Assembly (NCBI GenBank): GCA_017446095.1
Contig: JAFSRN010000014.1
Location: forward strand, 1-38,160
DNA: 38,160 bases
From: Eubacterium sp.
Lineage (GTDB): Bacteria > Bacillota > Clostridia > Oscillospirales > Acutalibacteraceae
Reading direction: 5' to 3'
Shown: in pieces, positions 23,569 through 31,923 of the stretch
Numbering within the stretch: position 1 is the stretch's first letter
How the letters are laid out: each line of letters starts with the position of its first letter
The notes under the pieces: generated by a model
Seen by the model: the letters and a program-made list of their open reading frames with translations, nothing else
The model's database searches: none
What the model was told of the DNA's origin: nothing
Program-made: the position numbers and the translations under genes

Positions 23569-24957
23569 ATGACTATGGAATTTGAATTTGAAGAACTGAT
23601 TGAGCAAATCCAGAACCATTACGAAAACAGGGAACTTTCAAAAATCAAAGAAATACTCAGCGAAATCAACCCTGCCGATATCGCGGCAATACTTGAAGAA
23701 CTGCCCGAAAATCAGCGCCTGCTGTTCTTCCGCCTGCTGTCAAAAGAGGACGCGGCGGACACCTTTGTAGAACTCGACGGCGACACGCAGGAAGCCCTGA
23801 TTCACGGCATTTCGGACACCGAGCTGCGTGAAGTGCTTGACGAGCTCTACCTCGACGACGCCGTTGATATCATTGAGGAAATGCCTGCAACCCTTGTAAA
23901 GCGTATTCTTAAGAACACGGACAGGGAAACACGCAAGGCGATTAACATTTTGCTTAAGTATCCCGACGATTCCGCAGGCTCGATTATGACGCCTGAGTTC
24001 GTCGACCTTAAAAAGGATATGACCGTTGAGGACGCGTTCAAGCGCATCCGCCGCACCGGTGTGGATAAGGAAACGGTTTATACCTGCTACGTAACCGACG
24101 CGTCGCGCCATCTGCTTGGCGTTACCACGGTTAAGGATTTGCTGCTGCACGATTACGACGACAGCATTGAGGATTTTATGGAAACCAACGTAATCTACCT
24201 CAACACGCTTGACGACCAGGAGCTTGCAGCGCAGTACTTTGATAAGTATAACTTCCTCGCGCTTCCCGTTGTTGATATGGAAGAACGTCTTGTCGGTATC
24301 ATCACCATCGACGATGCTCTTGATGTCATCCAGGAAGAGAATACCGAGGATATCCAGAAGATGAACGCTATGCTTCCTACGGAAAAAACGTACCTCAAAA
24401 CCACTGTGTTTGAAACGTGGAAGAGCCGTTTTCCGTGGTTGCTGCTGCTCATGGTTTCCGCAACGTTCACAGGCTCGATTATCACGGGCTTTGAGGACAA
24501 GCTCGCAACGCTTACAATCCTCACCGCGTTTATCCCGATGCTTATGGACACGGGTGGTAACTCCGGCGGTCAGGCAAGCGTTACGGTTATCCGTGCAATG
24601 AGTCTTGGCGAGGTAAATTTCCGCGATTACTTCAGGGTAATCTGGAAGGAAATCAGGGTTGGTCTGTACTGCGGACTTACGCTTGCAGCGGTAAACTTCC
24701 TCAAAATCTGGCTTATTGATAAGCTCGCTTTCCAAAACGACGAAATCACGCTTTTGATTGACGTGGCAATCTGCCTCACGCTCGTAGTGGAAATAGTGTT
24801 CGCAAAGTTCATCGGCGCGTCGCTGCCAATGCTCGCAAAGCGCATAGGTTTTGACCCTGCGGTAATGTCGTCACCGTTCATAACAACAATAGTAGACGCG
24901 GTTTCGCTACTCGTATTCTTCGGTATTTCAAGCGCGGTAATCCCGCAATTGCATTAG
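23569..24957 (+). CDS. mgtE: Magnesium transporter MgtE
   Basis: Mg2+-gated magnesium channel of the inner membrane. The 462-residue length is normal. Order: cytoplasmic N domain about 1-135 with superhelical repeats (LPENQRLLFFRLLSKEDAADTFVELDGDTQEALI), two CBS domains about 136-260 (SAGSIMTPEFVDL, LVGIITIDDALDVI), the plug helix, then five membrane segments about 285-460 with SATFTGSIITGFE and PMLMDTGGNSGGQASVTVIRAMSLGEV, the conserved pore stretch. ATGs at 23569 and 23575 both follow AAAGGGG; I use the first. It is last in the plus-strand run from rpe, and the stop TAG lies at the edge of an inverted repeat. Confidence 0.96.
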   Translation: MTMEFEFEELIEQIQNHYENRELSKIKEILSEINPADIAAILEELPENQRLLFFRLLSKEDAADTFVELDGDTQEALIHGISDTELREVLDELYLDDAVDIIEEMPATLVKRILKNTDRETRKAINILLKYPDDSAGSIMTPEFVDLKKDMTVEDAFKRIRRTGVDKETVYTCYVTDASRHLLGVTTVKDLLLHDYDDSIEDFMETNVIYLNTLDDQELAAQYFDKYNFLALPVVDMEERLVGIITIDDALDVIQEENTEDIQKMNAMLPTEKTYLKTTVFETWKSRFPWLLLLMVSATFTGSIITGFEDKLATLTILTAFIPMLMDTGGNSGGQASVTVIRAMSLGEVNFRDYFRVIWKEIRVGLYCGLTLAAVNFLKIWLIDKLAFQNDEITLLIDVAICLTLVVEIVFAKFIGASLPMLAKRIGFDPAVMSSPFITTIVDAVSLLVFFGISSAVIPQLH

Positions 24958-24960
24958 AAA

Positions 24961-24982
24961 AAGGCTTCCTTTTGGAAGCCTT
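24961..24982 (+). terminator. terminator-like hairpin behind mgtE
   Basis: Stem AAGGCTTCC / GGAAGCCTT with a TTTT loop, 4 bases after the mgtE stop. There is no T-run behind it, so termination may be weak here and completed by the copy at 25258-25282, which has five T. Confidence 0.5.
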
Positions 24983-25131
24983 GAGGCTGTCGAAAAAGTA
25001 CATAACCACGCCGAAATACTATTTAGGAGAAATAGTAGGGAGCGGCGACCCCGACGCTCCGCGTGCGAAGCACCTGATAAAAAATATCTATGAAAACCCG
25101 CAGAAACATTGAGTTACTGCGGGTTTTGGCG

Positions 25132-25193
25132 TTTCCCGTTTTTTGCTCACAAGCGGTACCGTCGTACAGCAAAGTTCGCAAGAAAACGGGATT
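25132..25193. repeat. structured element, copy 1
   Basis: TTTCCCGTTTTTTGC at the left pairs with GCAAGAAAACGGGATT at the right, with GTAC-CGTC-GTAC at the tip. It aligns over about 78 bases with 31713-31790. Confidence 0.7.
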
Positions 25194-25283
25194 CTGCATC
25201 TTTTTCGTTCATCCTCACAGCGTGCCGAATTTGTTTCTTAGGTTTTTCGACACGCTGAAGGCTTCCTTTCGGAAGCCTTTTTA

Positions 25284-26771
25284 TTATTGCTTACGCTCGA
25301 TAAGCTTGCACTTAACTTCAAACGTTTTGATTGAATTGTTTTCCACTCTTGCGATTGTCAGGGTTACTGTGTCGCCCGGCTTTGAATCCGCGAGCTTGGA
25401 GGTCATAACGTCAGTTGACGTCAGCGTTTCGCCGTCAACTGCAACAATCATATCATACTGCTTAACGTCCTTGCTCTTAAGGTCGCTGTCATCGCTGATT
25501 GTCTGAATAACCATTGTGCCCTGTGCGTCCTTAAAGCCTTTTTTAGCAAGTGCTTCAAGTATGCTGTCGGCGCTGTTGTAAGCCGCAAGCGAGTTGTACT
25601 CAATGCCGATTTGCGCTCTGCCTGCAACGTAGCCGTTTTTAATCAGCGCGTTTGCTGTTTTAACCGCTGTGCTGCTCGGTACTGCAAAGCCCATACCTTC
25701 ATATTCTGTGGAAGCAATCTTTGACGAGTTAATGCCGATTACCTGACCCTGCATATTGAACAGTGCGCCGCCCGAGTTACCCGGGTTAATCGGTGCGTCA
25801 ACCTGAATACACTCGTTTTTGTAGCCGATTGACGACTGCACAGGTGCTGCGAGCGCGGATACAATACCCTGCGTTACGCTGTTTTTGAACTCAAGACCGC
25901 CGGGGCAACCGATTGCCACGCAAGCCTGACCGAGTTCAACATCGTCGCTGTTGCCGAAGGTTGCAACCTTAAGTCCCGTTGCCTTTATTGCAAGCACGCC
26001 GATATCGGTCTGGCTGTCGTAGCCAACCATTGTAGCGTCGTACTCCTTGTCATTTTCAAGCGTTACTTTGAAGGAACTGCCGTCCTCAATAACGTGAGCG
26101 CAGGTCATAATGTAAGTTGTGCCGTTTTCCTCAGCCATAATTACGCCCGAGCCCTCGCCGGAAGCCTGCTCTTTGCCGTTGCTGCTCTGATTGCCGTAGT
26201 TGTAGAAGTTGTAGTAATCGGTCTGGTTTGTGTAAACCGTAATACCCACGCACGAATCAATCGTCTTTTTAACTACGCCGACTGCGGTGAGGTTGCCGTC
26301 CTCGTCCTTTTCGGGATTAGCTTCGCTGTCCTCAACCTTTGCTTCGGCATTGCCGTTAACAGAGCCACCGTTATCGTCGTCTTTTTCCTCGTCCTTATCG
26401 TTACTGTCGGACTGTGAGGTTGAGTCGCTTACATTCTCGTAAACCACGCCTGCAACTATGCCGAAAGCCGCAATAGCAAAGCACAGAATACCTACAACAA
26501 TTATAACGATAAGCGCGGTATTCTTTTTCTTTTTAGGGGTGTAAGGCTGCATACCGGGCATCATCGGCTGGAAGTTGTTCTGCGCAACAGGTGCCGCAGG
26601 GCGCTGCGCGTTAAAGTAGTCCATTTTCGGTGACGGCGGTTCAGGCTTCTGATCTGCCGGTGCGTAGCCGCTGCTTACAGGCGGTACGGGTTTATACTCG
26701 TTTTCTGCGTTTGTGTTTTGTTCCTTTTCAGGTTCTTCAGAGTTGTTGAATTCTTTGAAAAAATCATCCAT
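25284..26771 (-). CDS. htrA: Membrane-anchored HtrA/DegP-like serine protease
   Basis: Envelope quality-control protease of 495 residues. A disordered, Pro- and Gln-rich cytoplasmic N-terminus (1-82) precedes one membrane segment about 84-110. An acidic linker (DSNDKDEEKDDDNGG) leads to a trypsin-like domain with H226 (TCAHVI), D256 (TDIGVLAI) and S333 (GNSGGAL), and a single PDZ domain closes the protein about 390-490. The domain order is that of B. subtilis HtrA. The ATG has GGAGA 8 bases upstream. It lies 70 bases behind the sensor kinase gene on the same strand, which links it to that two-component system as in CssRS-HtrA or WalRK-HtrA loci. Confidence 0.95.
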   Translation of the reverse strand: MDDFFKEFNNSEEPEKEQNTNAENEYKPVPPVSSGYAPADQKPEPPSPKMDYFNAQRPAAPVAQNNFQPMMPGMQPYTPKKKKNTALIVIIVVGILCFAIAAFGIVAGVVYENVSDSTSQSDSNDKDEEKDDDNGGSVNGNAEAKVEDSEANPEKDEDGNLTAVGVVKKTIDSCVGITVYTNQTDYYNFYNYGNQSSNGKEQASGEGSGVIMAEENGTTYIMTCAHVIEDGSSFKVTLENDKEYDATMVGYDSQTDIGVLAIKATGLKVATFGNSDDVELGQACVAIGCPGGLEFKNSVTQGIVSALAAPVQSSIGYKNECIQVDAPINPGNSGGALFNMQGQVIGINSSKIASTEYEGMGFAVPSSTAVKTANALIKNGYVAGRAQIGIEYNSLAAYNSADSILEALAKKGFKDAQGTMVIQTISDDSDLKSKDVKQYDMIVAVDGETLTSTDVMTSKLADSKPGDTVTLTIARVENNSIKTFEVKCKLIERKQ

Positions 26772-26841
26772 AACAAAAATCTCCTTTACTCTAATTTGAG
26801 CTCATTATAAGGTAAGAATATTAAATAAAAGTTAAAATTTT

Positions 26842-28338
26842 CTATTCTTTTGGCAAAGTAAATGTGAACTCTGCCGTGGTGGAAGAATTGGACTGCGCCC
26901 AGATTCTGCCGCCGTGCATTTCAACCATCATCTTAACAATATAAAGTCCCAGTCCTGCGCCGCTTGCGTCAAGCGAACGTGATTTGTCCACCTTATAAAA
27001 GCGTTCAAACAGGTGCGGCAGCTCGGCGGAATTAATGCCATCGCCGCTGTTTTTGATTGTGATTTGCACCATGTCCTCAAACTCGGTAACATTTACGCCA
27101 ATGTATCCGCCGATGTTGGTAAACTTAACCGCGTTGTCAAACAGGTTGTAGATTACCTGGTAAATCATATCGGGGTCTGCATTTACGCGGTGCGGCTTCA
27201 TATGGTCAAGCCCGAGTATTTCAATATGCTTTTTCTCTATATTCTGCTCAAAGGTCAGCAGTATCTGCACAATCTGGTCGGATATGTTATAGTTCTTCGG
27301 CTTCATCTCAAAGTCGCCCGATTCCATCTTGCTCATATTAAGCATAGCCACAACAAGGCGCGAAAGTCGGCGAACCTCGTCAGACACTAATTTAAGGTAG
27401 TAATCCTGCTTCTCGCGCGGGATTGTGCCGTCAAGTATACCGTCAATAAAGCCTGCAATCGAGGTCATAGGCGTTTTCAGCTCGTGCGATACATTTGCAA
27501 CGAACGAACGGCGCGAGCTCTCCAACTTATCAAGCGCGTCCGCCATATCGTTAAACGCAATACCCAAATCGGCAAGCTCGTCGTTACCGCTTATGTTAAC
27601 ACGGTACGAAAAATCGCCCACCGCAAACCTCTTTGCGGCTGCGCTCATCTGCTGCAGGGGAGTTACCATCTTTTTGGTGAGCATCCATATCATCACAAAG
27701 CCCACGCCCATGCAAATCAGCGCAACTACGGTGAACATCTTTATAATCGAGGTAACAATCTGCGCCGTGCCGTTTTCCGCAATAGCAAAGACTGAACCTA
27801 TAATCTCGCCCTCTGCGTCGTCCTTTGTGGCAGGCAAAGACCTGATAACGGTGCTCACAACAAAGCATTTTCTGCCGTCGAAGGTGGCTGTGGTAACTGC
27901 GGTGCCGCTCTCGCTCTCGTAGGCGTTTTGTATAAGCCTGTCGTCCATAACGGTGCCGTGATCCTCGCACACAAGCGACTTGCGCTGTACGCTGCCAATC
28001 TGATCCTTGCACATAATTATATTGCCAGAGGTATCGCACACAAAAACATCGGAATCAATGCAGCGCGACACAACGTTAAGCGAGTTGCATATGCTTGCTT
28101 TTTCATCCGTGTATTTTGAATTCATATCGTTTGCGATCAGGTTCCTTGACACATAGTCGGCAAGTTCCATTGTGTTTTCGCTTAACAAATCCGTTTTTTC
28201 GTTAACGGAATACGAGTCCACAAGGAAAATCAGCGACGTGCCGAGCGTAACAAAAGTCACAAGGAAAATCGACGCAAACAGTATGAAATACGTTACATAT
28301 ATATTGCCTCTGGCTTTTTTGTTTTCACTATTTCCCAT
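26842..28338 (-). CDS. Sensor histidine kinase (PhoR/WalK-like)
   Basis: Membrane kinase of 498 residues that would phosphorylate the regulator encoded just upstream. First membrane segment about 15-40, an extracellular sensor of about 155 residues resembling the dCache/sCache type, second segment about 200-220, a HAMP domain about 221-274 (PLQQMSAAAKRFAVGDFSYRV), the HisKA site with H285 in FVANVSHELKTPM, and an HATPase domain with N (NLFDNAVKFT), G1 (NSGDGI) and G2 (GAGLGLYIVK) boxes. The ATG at 28338 has no recognisable ribosome site; a GTAGGG palindrome fills the short gap to the regulator gene. Confidence 0.95.
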   Translation of the reverse strand: MGNSENKKARGNIYVTYFILFASIFLVTFVTLGTSLIFLVDSYSVNEKTDLLSENTMELADYVSRNLIANDMNSKYTDEKASICNSLNVVSRCIDSDVFVCDTSGNIIMCKDQIGSVQRKSLVCEDHGTVMDDRLIQNAYESESGTAVTTATFDGRKCFVVSTVIRSLPATKDDAEGEIIGSVFAIAENGTAQIVTSIIKMFTVVALICMGVGFVMIWMLTKKMVTPLQQMSAAAKRFAVGDFSYRVNISGNDELADLGIAFNDMADALDKLESSRRSFVANVSHELKTPMTSIAGFIDGILDGTIPREKQDYYLKLVSDEVRRLSRLVVAMLNMSKMESGDFEMKPKNYNISDQIVQILLTFEQNIEKKHIEILGLDHMKPHRVNADPDMIYQVIYNLFDNAVKFTNIGGYIGVNVTEFEDMVQITIKNSGDGINSAELPHLFERFYKVDKSRSLDASGAGLGLYIVKMMVEMHGGRIWAQSNSSTTAEFTFTLPKE

Positions 28339-28350
28339 ACTATTCTAATT

Positions 28351-28374
28351 GTAGGGGAGGGTTTGCACCCTCCC
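28351..28374. repeat. GTAGGG palindrome between response regulator and kinase
   Basis: GTAGGG overlaps the left half of GGGAGGG-TTTGCA-CCCTCCC. It is the only feature in the 63-base gap and sits 13 bases upstream of the kinase start. Confidence 0.75.
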
Positions 28375-28401
28375 TTGATGTAATACGATTTATGCAAAAG
28401 A

Positions 28402-29097
28402 TTAATCTTTTGTTTCAAACTTGTAGCCAACGCCCCATACTGTGCGCAGTTCCCATTTGTCCGACACGCCTTCAAGCTTTTCGCGCAGGCGCTTAACGTG
28501 AACGTCAACAGTTCTGCTGTCGCCGTAGTAGTCAAAGCCCCAAACCTCGTCAAGCAGCTGGTCGCGCGTGTAAACCCTGTTCGGGTTGGACGCAAAGTGG
28601 TAGATGAGTTCAAGCTCTTTGGGCGGTGTGTCAACCGGCACGCCGTCAACCTTCATCTCATAATTTGTGATGTTGATTTCAAGCTTGTCGTAAATAACGG
28701 TTTTCTTTTCGTCAGAATCGCCGTCGCCCGCGCCCTTTGTGCGGCGAAGCACAGCCTTAACGCGAGCCATAACCTCTTTGGCGTCAAACGGCTTAACAAC
28801 GTAGTCGTCCGCACCGAGCTCAAGACCGAGCACCTTGTCAAAGGTTTCGCCCTTTGCGGTGAGCATAATAATCGGCGCAGCTGAAGTTTTGCGGATTTCC
28901 CTGCAAACCTGCCAGCCGTCCATCTTCGGCAGCATAATGTCAAGCAGCACAAGGTCGGGCGTTTTAGCGTGGAAGGTGTCCACAGCCTCCTGCCCGTCGT
29001 GTGCGGTAAACACAATGTAGCCGTCGTTTTCAAGGTAAAGTTTTAATAATTCGCTAATGTTGAGATCGTCGTCAACAACAAGAATTTTATCTGCCAT
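28402..29097 (-). CDS. OmpR/PhoB-family response regulator
   Basis: DNA-binding regulator of 231 residues. The receiver domain has the acidic pocket D10/D11, phosphorylation site D53 (VLLDIMLPKMDGW), T80 and K102 (VVKPF); the C-terminal winged helix (about 128-228) includes YTRDQLLDEVWGFDYYGDSRTVDVHVKRLREKL and WGVGYKF. The ATG follows GGAGG by 6 bases. It is followed by the kinase and HtrA on the same strand, and together they look like an envelope-stress system. Specific naming (walR, phoP, cssR) cannot be settled from sequence alone. Confidence 0.95.
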   Translation of the reverse strand: MADKILVVDDDLNISELLKLYLENDGYIVFTAHDGQEAVDTFHAKTPDLVLLDIMLPKMDGWQVCREIRKTSAAPIIMLTAKGETFDKVLGLELGADDYVVKPFDAKEVMARVKAVLRRTKGAGDGDSDEKKTVIYDKLEINITNYEMKVDGVPVDTPPKELELIYHFASNPNRVYTRDQLLDEVWGFDYYGDSRTVDVHVKRLREKLEGVSDKWELRTVWGVGYKFETKD

Positions 29098-29198
29098 AAT
29101 AGTCCTCCTGTTTTATATTCTGATTGAATTTATATCATAAAAATTTGTTTTCATTTTTAAAGTCGGGTAAACAATATATAAATTTTGTTAATAATATT

Positions 29199-30428
29199 TT
29201 ACCAATCCTTGCCCTGGCGGATTGACGCTTCAACGTAGTCAACAAACTGCTTTGCGCATCTCGGTGAACGTCCGCCGCGGCGGCGCGCCCAGTTTTCCGC
29301 TTCAATAAGCAGACGGTCTGTGTCAAAGTCAATGCCTCTGTCGCGGGCAATCTGCTCGGTTATATCAAGGTATTCCTTTTTGTCGGGGTTCATAAACGTA
29401 ATCGTCAAACCGAATCTGTCGGACAGCGAAAGTTCTTCCTGCATAGTGTCGCTGCGGTGAATATCGTTTTCGCGGTCGGAGTGGTTTTCCTTAATCAGGT
29501 GGCGCCTGTTCGACGTTGCGTAAATCAGCGTGTTGCTCTGCCTGCCCGAAAGGGAACCCTCAAGCGCCGCTTTGAGTTCGCCAAACGAATCGTCGCGCGC
29601 GTCAAAGCTGAGGTCGTCGATAAAGATAATGAACTTCATCGGGCTGCCTGCAATGCGTTCGCGTATCTGCGTAAGGTCGCCGATATCGGCTTTTGCAATC
29701 TCAATCATACGCAAGCCGCGGAACTTGTAGGCGTTAAGCACGGCGTGCACAGTGGAACTCTTGCCCGTGCCTCTGTCGCCGTAAAGCAGGATGTTGTTTG
29801 CCGGCAGACCGTCGAGGAACGCCTCCGTATTTTCAAGCACCTGGCTGCGCTGCCGCTCATAGTTTTTAAGCTCTGCAAGTTCAATCGGGTCGGTGCTTGT
29901 AATCGGCATAAGCTCGCCGCCGTGCCACGCAAATGCGCTGTGCGTTGCGTACACGCCGTAGCCGTTGATTTCGTGGTATTCAACAAGGTCGTCAATCTGA
30001 TCTGCCCAGTTTACGGACAGCGGCTCTCTTGCCTTGCCCACTTCCCACTTCGGCAGGGTGAGCAGTACCTTTTCAACCTCGCCGTATGTGCCGTCAATAA
30101 CCTCGTCGGTGCTGATTTTTGAAATCGCTTCAAGCTTTTTCAAATCGCTTTTAACACCTTGCATAATCGCCGCGCTGAGCGAATCCGCGTCGTACGCCGC
30201 AGCCGCTTTTGTAAACGCGTTGTCGTCCGTCAGCACGAATTCTGAAACGTAGTCGCCAAGCGATTTGTACTTCGTGAGTTTCCTGAAAAACGTGCTGTAA
30301 AGCTTTGGCATATTCTCGCCGCCAATGCCGTAAAGCAGGTCGCGCAGGCTCATGATAATATCGTCGTCGCTTGCATCGTACACGCATAGGGAATCAATAT
30401 AGTATTTATACTCTTCAAGTCTTTCCAT
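29199..30428 (-). CDS. DUF815 family AAA-type ATPase
   Basis: Cytoplasmic ATP-binding protein of about 409 residues. The ATG at 30428 has GAGGT 8 bases upstream; the frame also has an ATG 15 bases earlier without a ribosome site. After a helical N-terminal region (1-180), Walker A reads LLYGDRGTGKSS, Walker B FIIFIDDLSFD, with sensor-1 IYATSNRRHL, then LSDRFGLTITF as the arginine-finger region and a C-terminal helical lid with RRGGRSPRCAKQFVDYV. These are the marks of DUF815, a conserved but uncharacterised clostridial ATPase. It lies upstream of the response regulator in the same direction with a 101-base gap, so a shared role is possible but not shown. Confidence 0.85.
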   Translation of the reverse strand: MERLEEYKYYIDSLCVYDASDDDIIMSLRDLLYGIGGENMPKLYSTFFRKLTKYKSLGDYVSEFVLTDDNAFTKAAAAYDADSLSAAIMQGVKSDLKKLEAISKISTDEVIDGTYGEVEKVLLTLPKWEVGKAREPLSVNWADQIDDLVEYHEINGYGVYATHSAFAWHGGELMPITSTDPIELAELKNYERQRSQVLENTEAFLDGLPANNILLYGDRGTGKSSTVHAVLNAYKFRGLRMIEIAKADIGDLTQIRERIAGSPMKFIIFIDDLSFDARDDSFGELKAALEGSLSGRQSNTLIYATSNRRHLIKENHSDRENDIHRSDTMQEELSLSDRFGLTITFMNPDKKEYLDITEQIARDRGIDFDTDRLLIEAENWARRRGGRSPRCAKQFVDYVEASIRQGKDW

Positions 30429-30561
30429 AACGTAATACCTCATAATGATTTTACCCTATTTGTTAACAATTTACAAGTGGGTTATTGTAAAAACTGACTA
30501 AAAATAGTAAAAATATTCAATTACTCTCGTTAATTTTTTTATATTTTGTTACAAATTACAC

Positions 30562-30590
30562 TTGCATAAATGGAAGTATTAATTTATAAT
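30562..30590 (+). promoter_or_regulatory. sigma-A type promoter of ilvC
   Basis: TTGCAT, 17-base spacer, perfect TATAAT. The leader of about 50 bases is too short for a T-box. Confidence 0.7.
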
Positions 30591-30618
30591 ATATTGCGCT
30601 AACACAAAAAAGTGCTAA

Positions 30619-31665
<1,047 letters not shown>

Positions 31666-31682
31666 TAAAAGGCGCATAACCA

Positions 31683-31715
31683 CGCCCAAACTGTCGCGGC
31701 AGTTTGGGCGTTTTT
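31683..31715 (+). terminator. intrinsic terminator of ilvC
   Basis: Perfect 11-bp stem CGCCCAAACTG / CAGTTTGGGCG with a TCGCGG loop and five T. It directly abuts structured element copy 2. Confidence 0.9.
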
Positions 31716-31790
31716 CGTTTTTTGCTCGGGAGCAGTACCTTTGTACAGCACCCGCTCGCAAGAAAACGAAATTCTGCATCCTTTTCTTTA
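31713..31790. repeat. structured element, copy 2
   Basis: TTTTTCGTTTTTTGC pairs with GCAAGAAAACGAAATT, with GTAC-CTTT-GTAC at the tip. Compared with copy 1, two C-G pairs of the outer stem are T-A pairs here. Confidence 0.7.
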
Positions 31791-31816
31791 TTTCTCAATT
31801 ATTTCTGTTTTGCAGA

Positions 31817-31851
31817 CATAATTCCGAACTCCGAATTCCGAAATCCGAATT
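31817..31851. repeat. solo heptamer arm (TCCGAAN units)
   Basis: Four or five tandem 7-base units TCCGAAC, TCCGAAT, TCCGAAA, TCCGAAT. They look like one arm of the heptamer family without core or partner. Confidence 0.55.
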
Positions 31852-31864
31852 AATAAAATAATGC

Positions 31865-31893
31865 TTGTATTTATACTAATAATATGTTAGAAT
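31865..31893 (+). promoter_or_regulatory. sigma-A type promoter of the ABC-F gene
   Basis: TTGTAT, 17-base spacer, TAGAAT, about 30 bases before the ATG. Confidence 0.55.
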
Positions 31894-31923
31894 ACCCGCA
31901 GACTTTTACGGGAGGTAACTCTT

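Larger units (their letters stand above)
24957..25289. repeat. inverted-repeat structure between mgtE and htrA
   Basis: About 45 bases at the left end (from 24957) are repeated nearly exactly in inverse at the right end (to 25289): AAAAAGGCTTCC, a 4-base loop, GGAAGCCTT, then TGTCGAAAAA. Inside are a GTAGGG element (25034-25062), the hairpin AAAACCCGCAG / CTGCGGGTTTT (25093-25127) and the structured element at 25132-25193. Each end also serves as a terminator-like hairpin for its convergent gene. No open frame of note lies in these 326 bases. Confidence 0.75.

Noticed and set aside
23740-24735. Minus-strand frame of 331 codons opposite mgtE
   Set aside because: mgtE is complete and conserved on the other strand; the antisense frame has no start signal or recognisable domain.
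25090-25506. Plus-strand frame of 138 codons over the mgtE-htrA gap
   Set aside because: It runs through palindromes and into antisense htrA, with no ribosome site and no domain.
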